64,000 nt of DNA from Planctomycetota bacterium (lineage in GTDB: Bacteria > Planctomycetota > Phycisphaerae > Phycisphaerales > UBA1924). How positions within the stretch are numbered: the stretch's first letter is position 1; each line of letters starts with the position of its first letter. Below the pieces are notes generated by a model, which saw only the letters and a program-made list of their open reading frames with translations, was not told the origin of the DNA and ran no database searches. The translations under genes and the position numbers were made by a program. Shown here in pieces: positions 44,484 through 53,465 of this stretch. The DNA is taken from NCBI GenBank assembly GCA_024276195.1, contig JAJRXR010000075.1:1-64000 (forward strand), given 5' to 3'.

Positions 44484-45128
44484 CTACTCCCCCCCGATCG
44501 GGGCCAGCGCGGGCAGGGACGAGCCCGCGTCGAGCGTCAGGCCGGCCCTTGGGGGCGGGGACGCGCTCTCGGGCGACGAGAACGGGCGGCTCAGGCGGGC
44601 GAACGCCTCGGTGGGCAGGTCCACCGTCCGCCAGCGGGGCGAGCGGGTCTTCATCGCCCCCTCGTACTCATCCAGCGAGATCGCGCGCAGGGCGTACCAG
44701 CGTCCCTCGCGCTCGATGACCTCCTGAAAGAGCCCGTCCGGGGGCTGGTCCTCGCAGTGGTAGACGAAGATGAAGGCGCCCTCGTACCCGAGGCCGAAGA
44801 GCCGCTCCCAGGCCCGGAGCGATGAGACATCGTCGAGCGTCACCCAGCTTTCGAGGCGGGCGCGCCCACCGCCCCGCCCTGACCCCGGGTTCTTGCGCGC
44901 CGGGACTTTGCGTCCCTTGATCTCGATGAGCAGGTTGGTGTTCTCGCCGTAGACGACGAAATCAAAGCTCTTGAGCGCCGGCCCCGCCTCGCCCGCGCCG
45001 TCGAGGCGGAGCCTGGCCTTGGGCGGGAGCAGGGCCTTGCGCGCCTCGTTCACCGCGACGTACGGGATGCGCCGCTGGCGAAGGAACGCCTCGAACGCTC
45101 GTTCGTAGTGATGGCGACGCTGGGCCAT
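44484..45128 (-). CDS. HYExAFE family protein (PD-(D/E)XK-like)
   Basis: A 214-residue protein starting MAQRRHHYERAFEAFLRQRR, the signature that names the HYExAFE family, which I associate with planctomycetes. SFDFVVYGENTNLLIEIKGR provides the D...ExK triad spacing of PD-(D/E)XK nucleases, so it may be a nuclease-fold protein, active or not. The C-terminal tail is proline-rich. No partner gene is obvious. Function unproven. Confidence 0.8.
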   Translation of the reverse strand: MAQRRHHYERAFEAFLRQRRIPYVAVNEARKALLPPKARLRLDGAGEAGPALKSFDFVVYGENTNLLIEIKGRKVPARKNPGSGRGGGRARLESWVTLDDVSSLRAWERLFGLGYEGAFIFVYHCEDQPPDGLFQEVIEREGRWYALRAISLDEYEGAMKTRSPRWRTVDLPTEAFARLSRPFSSPESASPPPRAGLTLDAGSSLPALAPIGGE

Positions 45129-45190
45129 CGCCCCAGCCTACCCGCTCGCCTGTTCGGCGTCGATACGGGAGTGTGGATCGGGACCATGGC

Positions 45191-46192
45191 TTACGGCGGG
45201 GCGAGGCGATCCAGCACGATCTCGATCCCCGGCGGGGGCGTCTTTCCGGGGCTCAGCGCCAGCGAGCGGATCATTGACCGGTGGTTGGCGCTGAGAAAGA
45301 CCACGTCCTCGCACCCCTCGAGCTGGGCTGAGGCGACGGGCACGACACCGTCGCCGAGCTTGTTCGCCAGGGCGACAAGCTCACCCCGGGCGCCGGGTGG
45401 CAGCGTGACAACCTGCCCCACGAGGCAGGTGAACTCGACATCCTCTGGCGCGGGGCGGGCGTTGAGGTCGGTCAGGAAGGGCGAGCCCGGGCGCAGGTCG
45501 GCGCCGGCCTGCCCGTCGCCGTCGAAGCTGAAGCGGTACAGATCCTCGGCCTCGGGCGCCGACTCACCCAGCAGACGCTCGGCCTGCTCGCGCACCTCCG
45601 ACGCCCATTGCATGCCCGCCCAGGGCGAGCCCGCGTGCGGCGTGCCGATCGTAATCAGACGATCGACGGCGCTGCGGGCCTCGGGCTCGCGATCGGCAAA
45701 GCCCGGGCGCGTCAGCGCGTCGCGCGCCACCAGCCCGCCCATGGAGTGGGCGACGATCGAGACGCGCTCGACGCTGCGGGCGCGCAGGCGGCGCAGGGCC
45801 GTGTCGAGCAGCTCGCCCGAGTCGCTGATCGCCTGGTCGTTGGGGTACTCGAAGCGCACCGTCGCGTGTCCGGCTTCGCCCAGCGCCGGCGCCAGCTCGT
45901 CCCAGATGCTCCCCGGCTCGTCGAGCCCATGAATCAGCAGCACGACACGGGCATCGAGCGTTTCGCCCGGGTCGATCTGGCGCCAGTCGCTCTCGCCCTC
46001 GCCGGGGCTGTAAACGCGGAGCCCGTGCCAGTGGGCGACGCGCTGGGCGGCGCTGTCTGAGTCGCCACGCGATGTGAACGAGAACGCACCGATCGTCAGC
46101 GCGATCCCCCCGATGATCGTCAGCGCTCCAACCAGGATCACACGCCTGCGTACCACCCTGGGTTGTTCGCTCTTGGGGCGGGTGCGTTTCAT
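45191..46192 (-). CDS. Membrane-anchored alpha/beta hydrolase (lipase-like)
   Basis: A 333-residue hydrolase. It has an N-terminal transmembrane anchor (RRVILVGALTIIGGIALTIG), then a lipase-type core: VVLLIHGLDEPGSIWDELAP (oxyanion region), the nucleophile elbow VSIVAHSMGGLVARDAL, and ITIGTPHAGSPWAGM. The catalytic Asp is probably in ANKLGDGVVPVASAQ and the His in FLSANHRSMIRSLA. It resembles secreted triacylglycerol lipases or esterases. It is 18 bp downstream of mlaD on the same strand, so a lipid-related role is plausible. Confidence 0.85.
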   Translation of the reverse strand: MKRTRPKSEQPRVVRRRVILVGALTIIGGIALTIGAFSFTSRGDSDSAAQRVAHWHGLRVYSPGEGESDWRQIDPGETLDARVVLLIHGLDEPGSIWDELAPALGEAGHATVRFEYPNDQAISDSGELLDTALRRLRARSVERVSIVAHSMGGLVARDALTRPGFADREPEARSAVDRLITIGTPHAGSPWAGMQWASEVREQAERLLGESAPEAEDLYRFSFDGDGQAGADLRPGSPFLTDLNARPAPEDVEFTCLVGQVVTLPPGARGELVALANKLGDGVVPVASAQLEGCEDVVFLSANHRSMIRSLALSPGKTPPPGIEIVLDRLAPP

Positions 46193-46210
46193 GGCGCGTG
46201 TCCGGGCGAC

Positions 46211-47473
46211 TTACCCGTCGCGTTCGATGATGAGCTGGAGCAGCTCCTGCTCGGCCCGCTGATACCGGTCGAACGCGGTCTCGATCGAGCGGGTCATGCC
46301 CAGGACGGTCTGCGGATCGACCAGGGCCGCGGACCGACCGTTGGACTCGACCTGCGCGATCACCGATTCGAGCGCTTCGGACGCGCCCCGCAGGTCGCCC
46401 ACCGCCTCGGCGTACGAGCGGGCGGCGTTGTAGAGCGGCTCCTTCTCAAGATCCTCCTTCGACGGGGGCTTGAGCAGGCGCCAAGGCTGCGAGCGCAGCT
46501 CCGCGACCATCAGGTTGCCCTGCTCGGAGATCCGGCGCACGTTCATCACCGTCCGGTGAATCTCAGGCCCTTCCCGCGCCAGGATCAGGTTCGCCTCGTC
46601 GCCGAGGGCCGTGAAGCTCTCGACCGCGAGCGTGCCCTTGTCGAGCACGGTGTTGAGCTTGTCCACCGTCTCGAAACGGGCGCGCTCGGCGATCGCCTCG
46701 ACGTGCGTCAGCGAGCGATCGACCTTGGCGCGGTTGGCGTTGATGCCCGCCTGGACCGAGGCCATGAGCGTCCGCGCGTCGGCGATGCCCCGGTTGGCGC
46801 CCTGGAGCAGCGGGCGGGCCTCGTCGGCGGCCTCGTCGAGATCCACCAGCAGGGCCGTGATGTGGTGGTCCCATGTGTCCAGGCGCGTGTTGATCTTGTC
46901 GGTGAACTCGCGCACCGAGCGGACCGTCGCCTTGATGTCCGGCTCGATCTCCTCCGACACGTTGTCGATCCGCGCGATGATGCTCTTGATGTTGTTAATC
47001 ACTTCGGCGTCGATCCCGGCCTGCGCCAGCAGCCCCGGCGCGATCTGCCCGCGCAGCTCCCCGCCCTTGCTCACGACCGAGCTGTCCTTGGGCGTGCCCA
47101 CGCCCGCGAAGTTGATCGTGCTGATCGACCCGATCAGCGGCGTGACCAGCCCCGCCCGCGCGTTGTCATAGAACTTGATCCGCGAATCGACCGCGATCGT
47201 CACGAGCATCGCATCGACAAAGTCGCCCTCGCCGAAGTTTGGTTTGACCGCCTCGACCCGCCCGACCTTCTGCCCGCCGAGCGTCACCTCGGACCCGGGC
47301 TTGAGCCCCGTCGCCCCGTCGCTGAGCGAGTATCGCACGACATACTCGGTCCGCGGCGTCAGCAGCGTGTCCTTCAGATCGCCCAGGATAAAGCTGATGA
47401 CGACCGCGACGATGAGCGAAGTCACCAGGAAAAACCCGGCCAGCACGTTGTTCTTTGAGGTGATTCGAGACAT
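46211..47473 (-). CDS. mlaD: MlaD/MCE-domain lipid-transport protein
   Basis: A 420-residue protein with one N-terminal transmembrane helix (VLAGFFLVTSLIVAVVISFI) and an MCE domain, YVVRYSLSDGATGLKPGSEV to GGQKVGRVEAVK, followed by a long helical region with LNTVLDKGTLAVESFTALGD. MCE proteins form hexameric channels that carry phospholipids between membranes. It follows the ATPase gene by 33 bp on the same strand. A permease (MlaE) gene is not present nearby. Confidence 0.88.
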   Translation of the reverse strand: MSRITSKNNVLAGFFLVTSLIVAVVISFILGDLKDTLLTPRTEYVVRYSLSDGATGLKPGSEVTLGGQKVGRVEAVKPNFGEGDFVDAMLVTIAVDSRIKFYDNARAGLVTPLIGSISTINFAGVGTPKDSSVVSKGGELRGQIAPGLLAQAGIDAEVINNIKSIIARIDNVSEEIEPDIKATVRSVREFTDKINTRLDTWDHHITALLVDLDEAADEARPLLQGANRGIADARTLMASVQAGINANRAKVDRSLTHVEAIAERARFETVDKLNTVLDKGTLAVESFTALGDEANLILAREGPEIHRTVMNVRRISEQGNLMVAELRSQPWRLLKPPSKEDLEKEPLYNAARSYAEAVGDLRGASEALESVIAQVESNGRSAALVDPQTVLGMTRSIETAFDRYQRAEQELLQLIIERDG

Positions 47474-47506
47474 AAGCCTGCTCCGATGGTCGCGTCCGGG
47501 GGCGGT

Positions 47507-48403
47507 CTAGCCCCGGGTCGCCTCCACGCTGGGTGTCTTGTGGATCCCCGGGCGTTCGGCGCCGAAGAGCGCCTGCTCGTACCCGCTGGTCTTCTGTCGG
47601 TCTGTGATCGGCCCGTGCGCGTCGCCTCGCAGTAACTGGCGGATCAGGCGCTCGTCCTCGTCCAGCCCCGAGGTCTCGTCCTCGGGCATGTCGCGCACGC
47701 GCTCGTACCACTGGCGCGACTCGACGCGGAGGATGCGCCCCTTGTCGAGCATCGCCATCCGGTCGGCGATGGTGAACGCCGAGTCCATCTCGTGTGTCAC
47801 CACGACCGAGGTGACGCCGAGCTGCTTGCTCAGGGCCATGATGAGCTGGTCGATCTGCGCGCTCGTCACCGGGTCGAGCCCGGCGCTGGGCTCGTCGTAG
47901 AACAAAATCTGCGGGTCGAGCGCCAGGGCGCGGGCCAGGCCCGCGCGCTTCTTCATGCCGCCCGAGATCTCGGCCGGGTACTTGTCGGCGTGCTCGCGCA
48001 GGCCCACGAGCTCGAGCTTGATCTGGACCTGGATGCTGATGATCTCGTCGTCGAGGTTGGTGTGCTCGCGGATGGGCAGGGCGACGTTCTCGCCGATGGT
48101 CATGGAGTTGAACAGCGCCCCGGACTGGAACAGGATCCCGAAGCGTTTGCGGATCGAGTTGAGGCCTTCCTCGTTCTGCTCGCTGAGGCGCTGGCCGAAG
48201 ATCTCGATCTCACCCTCGCTGGGCGGGAACGACCCGATGAGCATGCGCAGGGTGGTGGACTTGCCCGAGCCCGAGCCTCCCATGATGACCATGGTCTCGC
48301 CGCGCCGGATGTCGAGGTTGACACCCGAGAGCACGGTGGCGTCCCCGAAGCGCTTGGCCACGTCCCGGCAGCGGATCACAGTCTCTGGTTCCCCCGTGCT
48401 CAC
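47507..48403 (-). CDS. mlaF: MlaF-like ABC transporter ATPase
   Basis: A 298-residue ATPase of the Mla lipid-transport type. It has Walker A MGGSGSGKSTTLRML, Q-loop ILFQSGALFNSMTIGEN (the GALF/SMT form is typical of MlaF), signature ISGGMKKRAGLARALALDP, Walker B ILFYDEPSAGLDP and switch His in VVVTHEMDSAF. The C-terminal tail is longer than usual. GTG 48403 is taken as start; ATG 48439 is also open. It forms an operon with mlaD downstream. Confidence 0.88.
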   Translation of the reverse strand: MSTGEPETVIRCRDVAKRFGDATVLSGVNLDIRRGETMVIMGGSGSGKSTTLRMLIGSFPPSEGEIEIFGQRLSEQNEEGLNSIRKRFGILFQSGALFNSMTIGENVALPIREHTNLDDEIISIQVQIKLELVGLREHADKYPAEISGGMKKRAGLARALALDPQILFYDEPSAGLDPVTSAQIDQLIMALSKQLGVTSVVVTHEMDSAFTIADRMAMLDKGRILRVESRQWYERVRDMPEDETSGLDEDERLIRQLLRGDAHGPITDRQKTSGYEQALFGAERPGIHKTPSVEATRG

Positions 48404-48462
48404 AACGAGGACTCTATCGGCGCGTCCCGCCCCGGGCATGCACGCGATGGGGCAAACCCGGG

Positions 48463-49236
48463 CTAGGGGGCCTCATCGGGGGCCGGCTCGGGCTCTGGCT
48501 CGACCTCTGGTGCGATCTCAGGCGTGGGGTCAGGCGGGATGGGGGCCAGCCCGGAGGCGAAGTCGGTCAGTCGGATCTCCGTGCCATCGCTGAGGACAAT
48601 GACAAGATCGTCAAAGGCCGGCCCGCCCGAGGCGTTGGTCCCGGGGTTCTGCGGGTCGAACTCGAGCGCGAGCAGGGCGAGCCCGTTGTCGAACTCTGCG
48701 GGCACCGGCAGCACGCCAGGGCCTTGGTGGGACTGCATCTGAGGACCGACGTCGGGGTTGGCATAGGCGCTGAAGAACTTGATCAGGTTGGTCGGGACAC
48801 CGATGTAGACGCCCATTGAATCGTGGTAAGCCGTCCGGAACGCGATGAACTCGGCGTCGGTGAGGTCGGCCGCGGGAGAGATGAGCACGAGGCGGGCCTC
48901 ATCAAACTCGTCGGCTTCAATGTGCCTGAACACGGGCGAGGCCATCTTGTCCATCTGCCCGCCGACCATGCCCAGGCCGATGACAATCCCGACCCAGATG
49001 ATCGTGACGAGCAGCCCGAGGATGATCCCCGCGATCGCCAGGCCCTTGCCCCCGACGCGCCCGCGTGAGCCGCCGATGCCGATGAGTGAGAACACGCCCA
49101 GCATCGTGCCCAGCAGCCCCAGCCCGGGGATGCAGCAGATCAACGAGCAGACCAGCGACAGGATCGCCATGATGCTCGTGCGCTCGGTCTCGGGAAAGAT
49201 GTCGGCGCCGCCCTCGGCGTAGGGGTTCTGTGTCAT
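48463..49236 (-). CDS. DUF4190-like membrane protein
   Basis: A 257-residue protein. MTQNPYAEGGADIFPETERT is followed by two adjacent transmembrane helices (IMAILSLVCSLICCIPGLGL and GLAIAGIILGLLVTIIWVGI) as in DUF4190. A soluble part follows (FDEARLVLISPAADLTDAEF), with an acidic proline-rich tail (EVEPEPEPAPDEAP). Membrane location is clear, function unknown. It lies upstream of the MlaF-like gene on the same strand. Confidence 0.75.
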   Translation of the reverse strand: MTQNPYAEGGADIFPETERTSIMAILSLVCSLICCIPGLGLLGTMLGVFSLIGIGGSRGRVGGKGLAIAGIILGLLVTIIWVGIVIGLGMVGGQMDKMASPVFRHIEADEFDEARLVLISPAADLTDAEFIAFRTAYHDSMGVYIGVPTNLIKFFSAYANPDVGPQMQSHQGPGVLPVPAEFDNGLALLALEFDPQNPGTNASGGPAFDDLVIVLSDGTEIRLTDFASGLAPIPPDPTPEIAPEVEPEPEPAPDEAP

Positions 49237-49277
49237 GGCGCCAGCCTATGTCCCTCCGGGCCAGCGGGCCACCCCGC

Positions 49278-50432
49278 CTATCCCGTTGGACGCCCGATCC
49301 GCCCGACACACTCGACCAGAATCTCGACGCCCCGGTCGATCTGCTCGTCCGTCGTCAGCCTCGACAGGCTCAGGCGGATCGACGAGTCCGCGTCCGTTTC
49401 ATCGAGCCCCATCGCCAGCAGCACCGGCGAGGGCTCGATCGAGCCCGAGGAGCACGCGCTGCCCGCCGAGGCCCACACCCCGCGCTCCGACAACGCCAGG
49501 AGCAACCGCTCGTTCTCGATCCCGGGCAGCAGCAGGTTGGTCGTGTTCCAGATCCGGTCGCCCGGGGCCGAGGCGCCGTTGACTTTGGCGCCGGGGATCC
49601 GCCCGAGCAGGGCGGTTTCCAGGCGGTCGCGCATGGCGCCGAGGCGTTCACGCTCGCTCGGGTCGTCAAGGAAGTCGCCCGCCTCGCGGGCCGCGGCGCC
49701 GGCGCCGAGAATCCCGGGCACGTTCTCTGTGCCGGCGCGCCGCCCGAGCTCCTGGGCGCCGTGCAGTACCGGCGGGAGCGTCAGCCCCGGGCGCGAATAC
49801 AGCGCCCCGACGCCCTTTGGCCCGTGGAACTTGTGGGCGCTGAGGCTCAGCAGGTCAATCGACGGCGCCTCCGGGGCCGACAGATCCGTCGGGAGCTTGC
49901 CCACACGCTGCACCGCGTCGGTGTGAAAGAGCACCCCGCGCTCCCGGCACACCGACGCGATCGACCCGATCGGCTGGATGACCCCTGTCTCGTTGTTGAC
50001 CCACTGCACGCTGACGATCGCGACGTGCTCGTCGATCAGGTCCGGGGCGGTCGAGAGGTCAACGCGCCCGTCGGGCGCTGCGGGCAGACGCCGGACCTCG
50101 ACGCCGCTGGTTTCGAGCGCGTGGGCAAGGTCGCGGACCGCTGCGTGCTCGAGCTCGCTGATGACGATCGCCCGTCGCCCGGTCAGGGCCAGGGCCGAGC
50201 GGATGGCCAGATCGATCGACTCGGCGCCCGAGCTGGTCAGGGTGAGCTGTCGCGGGGCGGCGCCGATGAGGCGGGCCAGGTCTTGACGGGCGAGCTCGAG
50301 GGCGCCGCGGGCGCCCTGCCCGCCCCGGTGCAGGCTCGACGGGTTGTGCCACGCGGTCTCGAGCCCGCGCCGGACACCCTCGATCACGCCCGGCGTCGGG
50401 CGGGTGCTCGCGTTGGCGTCGAAATCAATCAC
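49278..50432 (-). CDS. Cysteine desulfurase (NifS/IscS family)
   Basis: A 384-residue PLP enzyme that releases sulfur from cysteine for Fe-S or tRNA thiolation. IDFDANASTRPTPGVIEGV is the N-terminus, HNPSSLHRGGQGAR and VNNETGVIQPIGSIA follow, the PLP lysine is in SLSAHKFHGPKGVGALY, and the active-site cysteine is in WASAGSACSSGSIEPS. The start is GTG 50432. Its 5' end faces the divergent ATPase gene, 66 bp away. No scaffold gene (IscU, NifU) is adjacent. Confidence 0.93.
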   Translation of the reverse strand: MIDFDANASTRPTPGVIEGVRRGLETAWHNPSSLHRGGQGARGALELARQDLARLIGAAPRQLTLTSSGAESIDLAIRSALALTGRRAIVISELEHAAVRDLAHALETSGVEVRRLPAAPDGRVDLSTAPDLIDEHVAIVSVQWVNNETGVIQPIGSIASVCRERGVLFHTDAVQRVGKLPTDLSAPEAPSIDLLSLSAHKFHGPKGVGALYSRPGLTLPPVLHGAQELGRRAGTENVPGILGAGAAAREAGDFLDDPSERERLGAMRDRLETALLGRIPGAKVNGASAPGDRIWNTTNLLLPGIENERLLLALSERGVWASAGSACSSGSIEPSPVLLAMGLDETDADSSIRLSLSRLTTDEQIDRGVEILVECVGRIGRPTG

Positions 50433-50498
50433 GGGCAAGTCTATTGAGCGCCCGGGTGGGAGGCGGGGTCGGGCGCCGGGGTCGGGTATCGTCCGTGC

Positions 50499-51314
50499 GT
50501 GGACCCGAAGCAGAGACCAACCGAGATACGAGCGATCGGGCTGGGAAAGTCGTTCGGCGCCCAGCGCGTGCTCGAGGGGATCGACCTGGAGATCGCCCGG
50601 GGCGAGATCGTCGCGATCGCGGGGATGAGCGGCTCGGGCAAGACGGTGCTGCTGGACCTGCTCACGGGCCTGATCGAGGCCAGCGAGGGGCGGGTGCTCA
50701 TCGCCGACCACGCGATGGAGGGATCCCCCCTCGTCGAGCTGAACGCGCTGAGCGAGCGCGAGCTCGACGCGCTGCGCATGCACTGGGCGATCGTCTTCCA
50801 GCACAACGCGCTGTTCAGCGCGACGGTGCGCGAGAACTGCGCGCTCTGGCTCCGCGAGAACGCGCGGATGGGCGAACGCGAGATCGACGAGCGTGTCCGC
50901 TGGGCGCTCAAGTCCGCGGCTCTGGACGTCGAGAGCGTCATCGACAAGCACCGCGACGAGCTCTCCGGGGGCATGGCCAAGCGCGTCGCCGTGGCCCGCG
51001 CCATCGCGATGGACCCGGCGATTATCTTCTACGACGAGCCCACCACCGGGCTCGACCCGATCGTCGCCGGCGAGATCCACGAGCTGATCTGGAACACCCA
51101 CCACCTGCCCCTGAGCGACGGCGCCCAGCGCACCAGCATCATCGTCACCCATGACAAAGACCTGCTCCGCCGCCTGCGACCGCGCGTCGTCATGCTCCAC
51201 AACCGGGGTGTGTGCTTCGATGGTCCGTACGACAACTTCGGCAAGGACGGGTGCGAGATCGCGGTCGAGTACCTCGCGGCGATGCCCGTGCTCCACGCGA
51301 GAACGCCGAGCTGA
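50499..51314 (+). CDS. Second Mla-like ABC transporter ATPase
   Basis: A 271-residue ATPase with Walker A IAGMSGSGKTVLLDLL, Q-loop IVFQHNALFSATVREN, signature ELSGGMAKRVAVARAIAMDP, Walker B IIFYDEPTTGLDP and switch His IIVTHDKDLL. The HNALF form resembles MlaF-type lipid transporters. The ATG at 50499 would follow a short gap from nifS. No permease or MCE gene is adjacent on this strand. Its stop abuts the stop of the convergent TetR gene. Confidence 0.87.
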   Translation: MDPKQRPTEIRAIGLGKSFGAQRVLEGIDLEIARGEIVAIAGMSGSGKTVLLDLLTGLIEASEGRVLIADHAMEGSPLVELNALSERELDALRMHWAIVFQHNALFSATVRENCALWLRENARMGEREIDERVRWALKSAALDVESVIDKHRDELSGGMAKRVAVARAIAMDPAIIFYDEPTTGLDPIVAGEIHELIWNTHHLPLSDGAQRTSIIVTHDKDLLRRLRPRVVMLHNRGVCFDGPYDNFGKDGCEIAVEYLAAMPVLHARTPS

Positions 51315-51947
51315 TTACCCGTGGGGCGCGTTGTCGCTGCCCTTGGGGCCAGCGTCTCGACCGACAAGGATGCGGGTGAGCACGTCCTGAACGTGCCCGC
51401 CCTGCTCGTCGCGCCCGTGACCGGGGATTTTCATCGCGGTCATCACGCCGTAGCCCATGCCGATGTTGATCAGCAGCCACGCGACGACCTGGGCGCTGAA
51501 GCGAGCCGTCACCTTGTGCTGGTCCTGGGCGAGCTCGATCTCGCGGACGAGGAACTCGTGGACCTTGGTGATGTGGTCGGACAGGGCCTTGTGGATGTCC
51601 TCGTCGTCCACCTCGCTGATCGCCTGGAGGAAGACGCGGTACCCCGCCCGACCGCGCTCCGAGACCATCGGGTTGTCCCCGATGACGCGGCGCAGACGCT
51701 CGCCCGAGTCGCCCGCGCCCTCGAGGTCCTTGGCCCACTGCTCAAGGGTCTGGCGCCCGGTCCGCTCGATCAGGGCGATGAACAGCCCGCGCTTGGAGGC
51801 GAAGTGCCGGTAGATGATGGGCTCGGTGACGCCCGCGGCCCGGGCCAGCTCCGCGGTGGTGGTCCTGGCGAAACCGCGTTCGCTGAACAACTCAGCCGCA
51901 CGGTCGAGCAGCTGCTCGCGTCTTTCTGCGGCCGGTAGGCGGCTCAT
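51315..51947 (-). CDS. TetR-family transcriptional regulator
   Basis: A 210-residue repressor-type regulator. The N-terminal helix-turn-helix is RREQLLDRAAELFSERGFAR followed by TTAELARAAGVTEPIIYRHF, with FASKRGLF completing the signature. The ligand-binding C-terminus is helical and ends in a charged tail. ATG 51947 (MSRLPAAERR) is preferred with AGGGGAC upstream. It lies tail-to-tail with the Mla-like ATPase gene, which might be a target, but no operator can be pointed to. Confidence 0.9.
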   Translation of the reverse strand: MSRLPAAERREQLLDRAAELFSERGFARTTTAELARAAGVTEPIIYRHFASKRGLFIALIERTGRQTLEQWAKDLEGAGDSGERLRRVIGDNPMVSERGRAGYRVFLQAISEVDDEDIHKALSDHITKVHEFLVREIELAQDQHKVTARFSAQVVAWLLINIGMGYGVMTAMKIPGHGRDEQGGHVQDVLTRILVGRDAGPKGSDNAPHG

Positions 51948-52016
51948 GCGTCGTCCCCTGTCTGCCCGGGCTCTGCCTGGGATCAACCCCGATCTCGCCA
52001 GTAGGTTAGCCGAGAC

Positions 52017-52355
52017 TCACTCACGCCATTCCGCTTGTCGGCTCGCCTCACCCCTCTGGTTGAGTGGGACCGGGTCATACCCGCCCCGATTCAGCGGATG
52101 GCAGCGCAGCAGGCGCGAAACCATCAGGCGAGTCCCCCGCATCAGCCCGTGAACCCGGTACGCCTCGAGCGCATAGCGCGAGCACGTCGGCTCGAACCGG
52201 CACTGCCCGCCCACGATCGGGCTCAGCGTGAACCGGTACACCCAGATCAACCCCACGATCGGTGCGCACAGAATCCGCGACACCAGCCCCGGCGGCGCGT
52301 GCGACAACGCCTCGGGCACGCGCTCAGCATCGGCGGCGTCCGGGTCGTCAGGCAT
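52017..52355 (-). CDS. yidD: Membrane protein insertion efficiency factor YidD
   Basis: A 112-residue amphipathic protein associated with YidC-dependent membrane insertion. The family core is complete: IWVYRFTLSPIVGGQCRFEP, TCSRYALEAYRVHG, LLRCHPLNRGGYDPVP. An N-terminal acidic extension of about 25 residues precedes it. Its start overlaps the 3' end of rnpA by 8 bp, the classic rnpA-yidD arrangement. yidC and rpmH are not adjacent here. Confidence 0.95.
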   Translation of the reverse strand: MPDDPDAADAERVPEALSHAPPGLVSRILCAPIVGLIWVYRFTLSPIVGGQCRFEPTCSRYALEAYRVHGLMRGTRLMVSRLLRCHPLNRGGYDPVPLNQRGEASRQAEWRE

Positions 52356-52803
52356 CGCCCGGAGCCCGCTCGGCGGCCCGCCGGTCGCGCCTGGCCTGCT
52401 CCCGGCTCGCCTCGTCGATCAGCTCGCCGAGCAGGCGCGTGTACTCGTCCAGCGAGGCCCGCCCGGAACGCCTGGGCGAGACGATGATGTCGTACGAGCG
52501 CATCCCCGGGCCAGTCGGGCGGGGCAGATCCGGGCGGATCTGGCGGAAGGCCTCGCGGATGAGGCGTTTGAGGCGTGCCCGGGCGACGGCGGACCCGACC
52601 CGCTTGCTCACGCTCAGCCCGAGCCTGGGCTCGGGGCGATCGGTGGGGAGGATGTGGATGCTGAGCGGGCCACGGGCTTTGCGCAGTTTGTGCGCATAGA
52701 CGGCGCTGTACTCGGTATCGTGCTCGAGGCGGTGGCGGCGGCGGAAGACCAGGACGCGCGCCTGGCCCGGGCGGCGGGGTTGGGTGGGCGGGTTGGGGCT
52801 CAC
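52348..52803 (-). CDS. rnpA: Ribonuclease P protein component
   Basis: A 151-residue basic protein subunit of RNase P that helps process tRNA 5' ends. FRRRHRLEHDTEYSAVYAHK is the N-terminal element, and LGLSVSKRVGSAVARARLKR with LIREAFRQIRPDLP is the RNA-binding signature. The Asn usual in RN..KR is replaced (ARARLKR). An N-terminal extension and a basic tail make it longer than average (about 110-120). It overlaps its neighbours by 4 bp (upstream) and 8 bp (yidD). Confidence 0.92.
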   Translation of the reverse strand: MSPNPPTQPRRPGQARVLVFRRRHRLEHDTEYSAVYAHKLRKARGPLSIHILPTDRPEPRLGLSVSKRVGSAVARARLKRLIREAFRQIRPDLPRPTGPGMRSYDIIVSPRRSGRASLDEYTRLLGELIDEASREQARRDRRAAERAPGDA

Positions 52804-53354
52804 GTCGAGAGACGATAGGGGCGGGCGCCGGCGCGTCTGGGGGTTTCCGGGAGGAGGCCCATGAGGGTGAGCAGGGCGCCGAGTGCGATGAGCCAGAGGC
52901 GGGAGGTGGGACCCAGGGCCAGGCGGGCGAGCGTTGAGCGGTGCTCGGCGCGGGCTGGCAGGATCGGGGGGTCGGGCTCGAGGGCCTGGAAGATGCCAAC
53001 GGCGGGCGCGGCGGGCTCGGGCAGGTCCAGCGCGGCCCGGTCTTTGGGGACGAGATTGAGCTGGGCGGTCGCCAAGGCGCGGGCCAGGGCGGGGTCGTCG
53101 GATCGGAGGGCGTCGAGGTAGGCCATGTGGCGGTCGAGACGCTGGAGGTGAGCCCGTTCGAGGACGATGGTCCGGTCGCGCTGCCAGCGGGCGCTGCTGA
53201 GCTCATCGGCGGCGGGGATGAGCAGGGCGGCGGCCAGGAGGGTGACGCCGGACAGGAGCAGGAGCCACCCGGCGTCGATCCGGGGCGTGATCCTTCTCTG
53301 GCTCTGCCTGGGGCGCCTTGGCTGGTCGGTGTTGGGCTCTGGGCGCTCGCTCAC
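52800..53354 (-). CDS. Two-span membrane protein upstream of rnpA
   Basis: A 184-residue protein with transmembrane helices near the N-terminus (AGWLLLLSGVTLLAAALLIP) and C-terminus (SRLWLIALGALLTLMGLLPE) and a helical periplasmic or cytoplasmic loop between (QRDRTIVLERAHLQRLDRHM). Start GTG 53354 is likely. Its stop overlaps the rnpA start by ATGA, so it is translationally coupled. The position is where rpmH is often found. Family not recognised. Confidence 0.72.
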   Translation of the reverse strand: MSERPEPNTDQPRRPRQSQRRITPRIDAGWLLLLSGVTLLAAALLIPAADELSSARWQRDRTIVLERAHLQRLDRHMAYLDALRSDDPALARALATAQLNLVPKDRAALDLPEPAAPAVGIFQALEPDPPILPARAEHRSTLARLALGPTSRLWLIALGALLTLMGLLPETPRRAGARPYRLST

Positions 53355-53465
53355 GCGGGGGCTATCGGGCGAGGGGGCGGTCGGGCCTGAAACACGGGGC
53401 GGTGGTCGGGCGGAAGGGAGCGGGACAGTGCGGGCAGCGATCGTGCGCCCGTAGACTTGTCGGAC

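Noticed and set aside
50432..51296. Upstream extension of the cysteine desulfurase frame
   Set aside because: It is antisense of the ABC ATPase gene; the desulfurase family start matches GTG 50432.
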